Origin: Flavobacterium sp.
GTDB taxonomy: Bacteria; Bacteroidota; Bacteroidia; Flavobacteriales; Flavobacteriaceae
DNA: 10,000 nucleotides
Direction of reading: 5' to 3'
Assembly (NCBI RefSeq): GCF_020217025.1
Contig: NZ_JAIWOF010000070.1
Span: forward strand, 1 to 10,000
A program made the translations under genes and the position numbers. The notes under the pieces were generated by a model, which ran no database searches, was not told the DNA's origin, and saw only the letters and a list, made by a program, of their open reading frames with translations. This document shows positions 6,929 through 10,000 of this stretch, one piece after another; within the stretch, counting starts at the first letter, position 1; every line of letters begins with the position of its first letter.

Positions 6929-6973
6929 AACCGCTAATAAATAAAGTGTAACTTTGTTGTTAGCGGTTTTTTT
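6929..6973 (+). terminator. Intrinsic terminator after rpsU, abutting the recombinase start codon
   Basis: AACCGCTAA (6929-6937) pairs with TTAGCGGTT (6960-6968); inside the 22-nt loop AAAGT and ACTTT can form a second small stem. Seven T (6967-6973) follow and run directly into the ATG at 6974. Confidence 0.75.
6949..6956 (+). promoter_or_regulatory. Candidate -7 element for the recombinase gene
   Basis: TAACTTTG matches TAnnTTTG exactly and would give a transcript starting about 10 nt before the ATG at 6974. It lies within the loop of the rpsU terminator. No TTG is found 17-21 nt upstream, so this is only a half-match. Confidence 0.4.
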
Positions 6974-7864
6974 ATGGCTACAAATCTACAAGCATATCAA
7001 GATTATTTGGTTAAAGAGAAAAACTATTCTCCTTTAACGGTTCGAGCGTATTTGGATGATATTTATTCTTTTCAAGAATATTTAAAAGAGCAATCGGTGA
7101 GTCTTGAAGAGGTTGTTTATCCTCATATTAGAAGCTGGATAGTGATGTTGGTAGAACAAAACATATCAACAACTTCCGTAAATCGTAAAATTTCAGCTTT
7201 AAAATCATATTACAAGTTTCTTTTAAAGGTGAAGCAAATTTCGGTAAATCCTTTGTTAAAGCATAAATCTTTAAAAACTGCAAAAAAAGTTCAAATTCCA
7301 TTTTCGGAAAAAGAATTGCAAGATGTTTTTTCAGATAATGATTATTCGAATGATTTTGAGGGAATTCGAAATCGATTGGTGATTGAGCTTTTTTATACAA
7401 CGGGAATTCGTAGGGCTGAGTTGATAAATTTAAAATTGAATAGCGTAAATGAAATTCAAAAAACAATTCGTGTTGTTGGAAAAAGAAACAAAGAGCGGAT
7501 TATTCCAATGTTGGATTGTACGTTAAATTTGCTTAAATGCTACAAAGAACAACGAAATCATTTAGAGGTAATTAAGGATAAGGAGATGTTAATTTTATCT
7601 AAAACCGGAAATAAAGTGAGTGAATCGTTTGTGTATCGATTAATAAATGATTACTTTAGTACTGTCTCGAAAAAAGAAAAAAAGAGTCCACACGTTCTTA
7701 GGCATTCATTTGCAACGCATTTGTTGAATAATGGAGCCGATTTAAATTCCGTAAAAGAGTTATTAGGTCACGCTAGTTTGTCGTCCACTCAGATATACAC
7801 ACACAGTAGTTTGGCTGAATTAAAAAAAGTATATCAACAGGCACATCCAAGAAGTAAAAAATAA
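6974..7864 (+). CDS. XerC/XerD-type tyrosine recombinase
   Basis: A 296-residue site-specific recombinase of the Xer size class. Residues about 1-90 form the SAM-like core-binding domain ('[17 protein letters not shown]', '[14 protein letters not shown]'); residues about 105-290 form the catalytic domain. All active-site residues are visible: Arg146 in 'TTGIRRAEL', Lys170 in 'GKRNKER', His240 and Arg243 in '[12 protein letters not shown]', His266 in 'LLGHASL', and the nucleophile Tyr275 in 'IYTHSS'. Xer proteins resolve chromosome dimers at dif. Its fixed place between rpsU and hpf in Flavobacteriaceae and its plain Xer architecture argue for this housekeeping role rather than an integron or phage integrase. 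Whether it acts as XerC or XerD cannot be decided from the sequence. I see no dif site in the window. It starts at the end of the rpsU terminator. Confidence 0.92.
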   Translation: MATNLQAYQDYLVKEKNYSPLTVRAYLDDIYSFQEYLKEQSVSLEEVVYPHIRSWIVMLVEQNISTTSVNRKISALKSYYKFLLKVKQISVNPLLKHKSLKTAKKVQIPFSEKELQDVFSDNDYSNDFEGIRNRLVIELFYTTGIRRAELINLKLNSVNEIQKTIRVVGKRNKERIIPMLDCTLNLLKCYKEQRNHLEVIKDKEMLILSKTGNKVSESFVYRLINDYFSTVSKKEKKSPHVLRHSFATHLLNNGADLNSVKELLGHASLSSTQIYTHSSLAELKKVYQQAHPRSKK

Positions 7865-7897
7865 TTCGATTGTATAACCATTTTAATTAACAGAATT

Positions 7898-8200
7898 ATG
7901 AAAGTTAATGTGCAAGCAGTAAATTTTAATGTAGACAGAAAATTGGTAGATTTCATTCAAGAAAGAATGGATAAGTTGGAAAAGTATTATGATAAAATAG
8001 TATCGGCAGAAGTTTTTTTAAGACTTGAAAATACCAGTGATAAAGAAAATAAAACGGTTGAAATTAAAATTATAGTTCCAGGTGATGATTTTCTGGTAAA
8101 AAAAACAGCAAAAAGTTTTGAAGAAGGTGTTGATTTGTCTGTAGATTCATTGGAGAGAGTTATTGTTAAAAGAAAAGAAAAATTAAGAGCGCATTCATAA
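7898..8200 (+). CDS. hpf: Ribosome hibernation-promoting factor, short HPF/RaiA family
   Basis: A 100-residue protein with the HPF/RaiA beta-alpha-beta-beta-beta-alpha fold: 'VNVQAVNFNVDRKLVDFIQE' forms the first strand and helix, 'YYDKIVSAEVFLRLE' and 'KTVEIKIIVPG' the central strands, and 'SFEEGVDLSVDSLERVIVKRKEKL' (split here over the last helix) the C-terminal basic helix that sits in the 30S channel. It lacks the extra dimerisation domain of long HPF (about 180-190 residues), so it is the short form. The family inactivates ribosomes in stationary phase or stress by occupying the mRNA and tRNA sites. It lies 33 nt after the recombinase gene with no promoter match in the gap, so the two are probably co-transcribed. 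Confidence 0.92.
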   Translation: MKVNVQAVNFNVDRKLVDFIQERMDKLEKYYDKIVSAEVFLRLENTSDKENKTVEIKIIVPGDDFLVKKTAKSFEEGVDLSVDSLERVIVKRKEKLRAHS

Positions 8201-8225
8201 AAAGAAAAAAAACATAAAAAATGTT

Positions 8226-8254
8226 TTGATTCAAAAATAAATTATATACATTTG
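8226..8254 (+). promoter_or_regulatory. Promoter of the tRNA-tuf operon
   Basis: TTG (8226-8228, within TTTTG) and TACATTTG (8247-8254) are 18 nt apart, with the extended TACATTTGCA form shared with the rpsU promoter. It is the only good promoter match between hpf and tuf, so it should drive all three tRNAs and tuf. Confidence 0.72.
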
Positions 8255-8255
8255 C

Positions 8256-8281
8256 AGTCCGTTAGAAATAGCGGACTTTTT
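8256..8281 (+). terminator. GAAA-capped hairpin with T-tract at the start of the tRNA-tuf transcript (terminator or leader attenuator)
   Basis: AGTCCGTTA (8256-8264) pairs with TAGCGGACT (8269-8277), with one T-G wobble, around a GAAA tetraloop; five T follow (8277-8281). It has the form of an intrinsic terminator. It begins 1 nt after the -7 element, so it could end transcripts from hpf, or form the 5' end of the tRNA-tuf transcript. Confidence 0.55.
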
Positions 8282-8292
8282 ATATTTAAGTT

Positions 8293-8366
8293 GCCGGTGT
8301 AGCTCAGCTGGCTAGAGCAGCTGATTTGTAATCAGCAGGTCGTGGGTTCGAGTCCCTCCATCGGCT
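8293..8366 (+). tRNA. tRNA-Thr (anticodon TGT)
   Basis: A full cloverleaf of 74 nt without encoded CCA. Acceptor arms GCCGGTG and CATCGGC pair with one wobble; the anticodon stem GCTGA/TCAGC encloses TTTGTAA, with TGT at 8327-8329; the T arm contains TTCGAGT. It is the first gene after the operon promoter and corresponds to E. coli thrU in the tufB operon. Confidence 0.95.
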
Positions 8367-8398
8367 CAAAGTTGTAAGCGACTTAATATAAAAGGTTT

Positions 8399-8480
8399 GG
8401 GGAGATACTCAAGTGGCCAACGAGGGCGGACTGTAAATCCGCTGACTACGTCTTCGCAGGTTCGAATCCTGCTCTCCCCA
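8399..8480 (+). tRNA. tRNA-Tyr (anticodon GTA)
   Basis: A class II tRNA of 82 nt. Acceptor GGGGAGA/TCTCCCC, anticodon stem GCGGA/TCCGC around CTGTAAA with GTA at 8433-8435, a long variable arm (about 8443-8458) as expected for bacterial tRNA-Tyr, T loop TTCGAAT, discriminator A. CCA is not encoded. Confidence 0.95.
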
Positions 8481-8551
8481 CGAGATTTTGAATTTAGAGA
8501 GAAGGATTTGGTTTTTCTGAATTCTGATGGCTAACTTCTGAATACACAAAA

Positions 8552-8623
8552 GCCGGTGTAGCTCAGGGGTAGAGTGCTTCCTTGGTAAGGAAGAGGTCAC
8601 GGGTTCAATTCCCGTCATTGGCT
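8552..8623 (+). tRNA. tRNA-Thr (anticodon GGT)
   Basis: A 72-nt cloverleaf. Acceptor GCCGGTG/CATTGGC pairs with two G-T wobbles; anticodon stem CTTCC/GGAAG encloses TTGGTAA with GGT at 8584-8586; T loop TTCAATT. The first 15 bases are identical to those of tRNA-Thr(TGT) upstream. It lies 57 nt before tuf and corresponds to E. coli thrT. Confidence 0.95.
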
Positions 8624-8680
8624 CTTAAGAAAGTTTATTTTTTGAACACTAATATATAACTAAGATTAAATTATTAAATC

Positions 8681-9868
8681 ATGGCAAAAGAAACCTTTGA
8701 TCGTTCGAAGCCCCATTTAAATATTGGAACTATCGGACACGTTGACCACGGTAAAACTACATTAACAGCTGCAATTACTAAAGTATTAGCTGATGCTGGT
8801 TTATCAGAAGCAAAATCATTTGATCAAATTGATAATGCTCCAGAAGAAAAAGAAAGAGGTATTACTATTAATACATCTCACGTAGAATATTCTACAGCTA
8901 ACCGTCACTACGCTCACGTTGACTGTCCAGGTCACGCGGATTACGTTAAGAACATGGTTACAGGTGCTGCTCAAATGGACGGTGCTATCTTAGTAGTTGC
9001 TGCTACAGATGGTCCTATGCCACAAACAAGAGAGCACATCCTTTTAGGTCGTCAAGTAGGTGTGCCTAGAATGGTTGTATTCATGAACAAAGTGGATATG
9101 GTTGATGATGCTGAATTATTAGAGTTAGTAGAAATGGAAATCAGAGATTTATTATCTTTCTATCAATATGATGGTGATAATGGTCCTGTTGTTCAAGGTT
9201 CTGCTTTAGGTGGATTAAACGGTGATCCAAAATGGGTTGCAACTATCATGGAATTAATGGATGCAGTTGATAACTGGATTGAATTACCAGTTCGTGACGT
9301 TGAAAAACCATTCTTGATGCCAGTTGAAGACGTGTTTACAATTACAGGTCGTGGAACTGTTGCTACAGGTCGTATCGAAACTGGAGTTGCTAATACAGGT
9401 GATGCTGTTGAAATCATCGGTATGGGAGCTGACAAATTAACTTCCACTATTACAGGAGTTGAGATGTTCCGTAAAATCCTTGATAGAGGTGAAGCTGGAG
9501 ATAACGTAGGTTTATTATTAAGAGGTATCGCTAAAGAAGATATCAAAAGAGGAATGGTTATTATTAAGCCAGGATCTGTTAAACCACACGCTCACTTCAA
9601 AGCTGAGGTATATATCTTGAAAAAAGAAGAAGGTGGACGTCACACTCCATTCCACAATAACTACCGTCCACAGTTCTATGTACGTACAACTGACGTAACT
9701 GGTACTATTTCTTTACCAGCTGGTGTAGAGATGGTTATGCCTGGTGATAACTTAACAATTGATGTTCAATTATTAAGCCCTATCGCTTTATCAGTAGGTT
9801 TACGTTTCGCTATCCGTGAGGGTGGTAGAACAGTAGGTGCTGGTCAGGTTACTGAAATTTTAGACTAA
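8681..9868 (+). CDS. tuf: Translation elongation factor Tu
   Basis: A full-length 395-residue EF-Tu, the GTPase that brings aminoacyl-tRNA to the ribosomal A site. The G domain shows the P-loop GHVDHGKT (19-26), switch I with 'ERGITIN', 'DCPGHADY' with the catalytic His85, 'NKVD' (136-139) and 'GSAL'. Domains 2 and 3 follow with '[13 protein letters not shown]' and 'GGRHTPF' and end '[14 protein letters not shown]'. Codon use is visibly more biased (CGT for arginine, AAC and CAC frequent) than in the metabolic genes, as expected for a highly expressed gene. The leader 8624-8680 is A/T-rich without a Shine-Dalgarno sequence. No promoter is seen between tRNA-Thr(GGT) and the ATG, so tuf should be expressed with the tRNAs. 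A UUCG-capped terminator follows. Confidence 0.99.
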   Translation: MAKETFDRSKPHLNIGTIGHVDHGKTTLTAAITKVLADAGLSEAKSFDQIDNAPEEKERGITINTSHVEYSTANRHYAHVDCPGHADYVKNMVTGAAQMDGAILVVAATDGPMPQTREHILLGRQVGVPRMVVFMNKVDMVDDAELLELVEMEIRDLLSFYQYDGDNGPVVQGSALGGLNGDPKWVATIMELMDAVDNWIELPVRDVEKPFLMPVEDVFTITGRGTVATGRIETGVANTGDAVEIIGMGADKLTSTITGVEMFRKILDRGEAGDNVGLLLRGIAKEDIKRGMVIIKPGSVKPHAHFKAEVYILKKEEGGRHTPFHNNYRPQFYVRTTDVTGTISLPAGVEMVMPGDNLTIDVQLLSPIALSVGLRFAIREGGRTVGAGQVTEILD

Positions 9869-9889
9869 TTATAAGTCGATAATAAATAA

Positions 9890-9915
9890 AACCAGCAGTT
9901 CGCTGCTGGTTTTTT
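9890..9915 (+). terminator. Intrinsic terminator after tuf
   Basis: AACCAGCAG (9890-9898) pairs perfectly with CTGCTGGTT (9903-9911) around a TTCG tetraloop, with six T at 9910-9915. The closing pair is G-C, not the C-G that makes UUCG loops exceptionally stable. Only 5 nt separate the T-tract from tRNA-Trp. Confidence 0.88.
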
Positions 9916-9920
9916 AACAA

Positions 9921-9992
9921 ACGGGCGTAGTACAAGGGCTAGTATAGTGGTCTCCAAAACCATTGATGGGGGTTCGAATCCCTCCGCCCGTG
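9921..9992 (+). tRNA. tRNA-Trp (anticodon CCA)
   Basis: A 72-nt cloverleaf. Acceptor ACGGGCG/CGCCCGT, D stem GTAC/GTAT, anticodon stem GTGGT/ACCAT around CTCCAAA with CCA at 9954-9956, T loop TTCGAAT, discriminator G as usual for tRNA-Trp. In related genomes tRNA-Trp leads into secE-nusG, which would lie beyond the right edge. No promoter match is visible between tuf and this tRNA. Confidence 0.95.
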
Positions 9993-10000
9993 CAAATAAA

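Noticed and set aside
7128..7466. 112-codon minus-strand frame within the recombinase gene
   Set aside because: Opposite a complete recombinase with all catalytic residues; no domain and no promoter.
6974..7864. The tyrosine recombinase as a sign of a mobile element or integron
   Set aside because: No attachment-site repeats, cargo or phage genes nearby; Xer-like length and conserved rpsU/hpf neighbours point to housekeeping.
8209..8227. A/T-only stem AAAACAT/ATGTTTT after hpf as a terminator
   Set aside because: Very weak 7-bp A/T-rich stem with no T-tract beyond its own arm, and it overlaps the -33 element of the tRNA promoter; chance is likely in such A-rich sequence.
8409..8618. A 69-codon minus-strand frame over tRNA-Tyr and tRNA-Thr(GGT), with GIEPVTSSLPRKHS and EQDSNLRRRS
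   Set aside because: This is the well-known false protein made by translating the antisense of tRNAs; similar strings pollute databases.
9193..9546. 117-codon minus-strand frame within tuf
   Set aside because: It lies wholly opposite the certain EF-Tu gene, has no recognisable domain, and reflects the codon bias of tuf.

Overview
The window looks like chromosome from a member of the Bacteroidota, most likely family Flavobacteriaceae and Flavobacterium-like. The evidence is the low G+C, A-rich translation starts without Shine-Dalgarno sequences, promoters of the Bacteroidota type (TTG, about 18-19 nt, TAnnTTTG), and the gene order rpsU, xerC-like recombinase, hpf, tRNAs, tuf, tRNA-Trp. The one strong Shine-Dalgarno sequence is in front of rpsU, which is also typical of this group. 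I see no insertion sequence, prophage, CRISPR array or other sign of recent transfer.

Left part (1-2409): the start of a secreted protein on the minus strand (a GLPGLI-like region followed by the start of a PNGase F-like domain, cut by the window edge) is divergent from a DUF2851 gene and a small PspC-domain membrane protein. The two divergent genes have interleaved promoters in a 66-bp gap.

Middle (2433-6613): a LeuT-type sodium-coupled amino-acid transporter with an extra periplasmic domain between its last two membrane helices is followed, with an ATGA overlap, by a 51-residue MetS-like small subunit. Then come a membrane-anchored protein with helix-hairpin-helix repeats and an acyl-CoA dehydrogenase, which ends at a clear intrinsic terminator.

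Right part (6654-9992): the translation block. rpsU (ribosomal protein bS21), a XerC/D-type recombinase and a short hibernation factor are followed by tRNA-Thr(TGT), tRNA-Tyr(GTA), tRNA-Thr(GGT), tuf and tRNA-Trp(CCA). The tRNA/tuf order matches the E. coli thrU-tyrU-glyT-thrT-tufB operon except that tRNA-Gly is absent. In this block promoters, terminator-like hairpins and gene starts are packed together: the rpsU terminator U-tract touches the recombinase start codon, a 9-bp GAAA-capped hairpin sits at the predicted start of the tRNA/tuf transcript, and a UUCG-capped terminator lies just before tRNA-Trp.

Most of the window is ordinary core genome. The least ordinary items are the transporter insert with its unlisted small partner, the GLPGLI/PNGase-like protein, the nuclease-like residue pattern in DUF2851, and the overlapping regulatory signals. 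No wholly new multi-gene system is evident.
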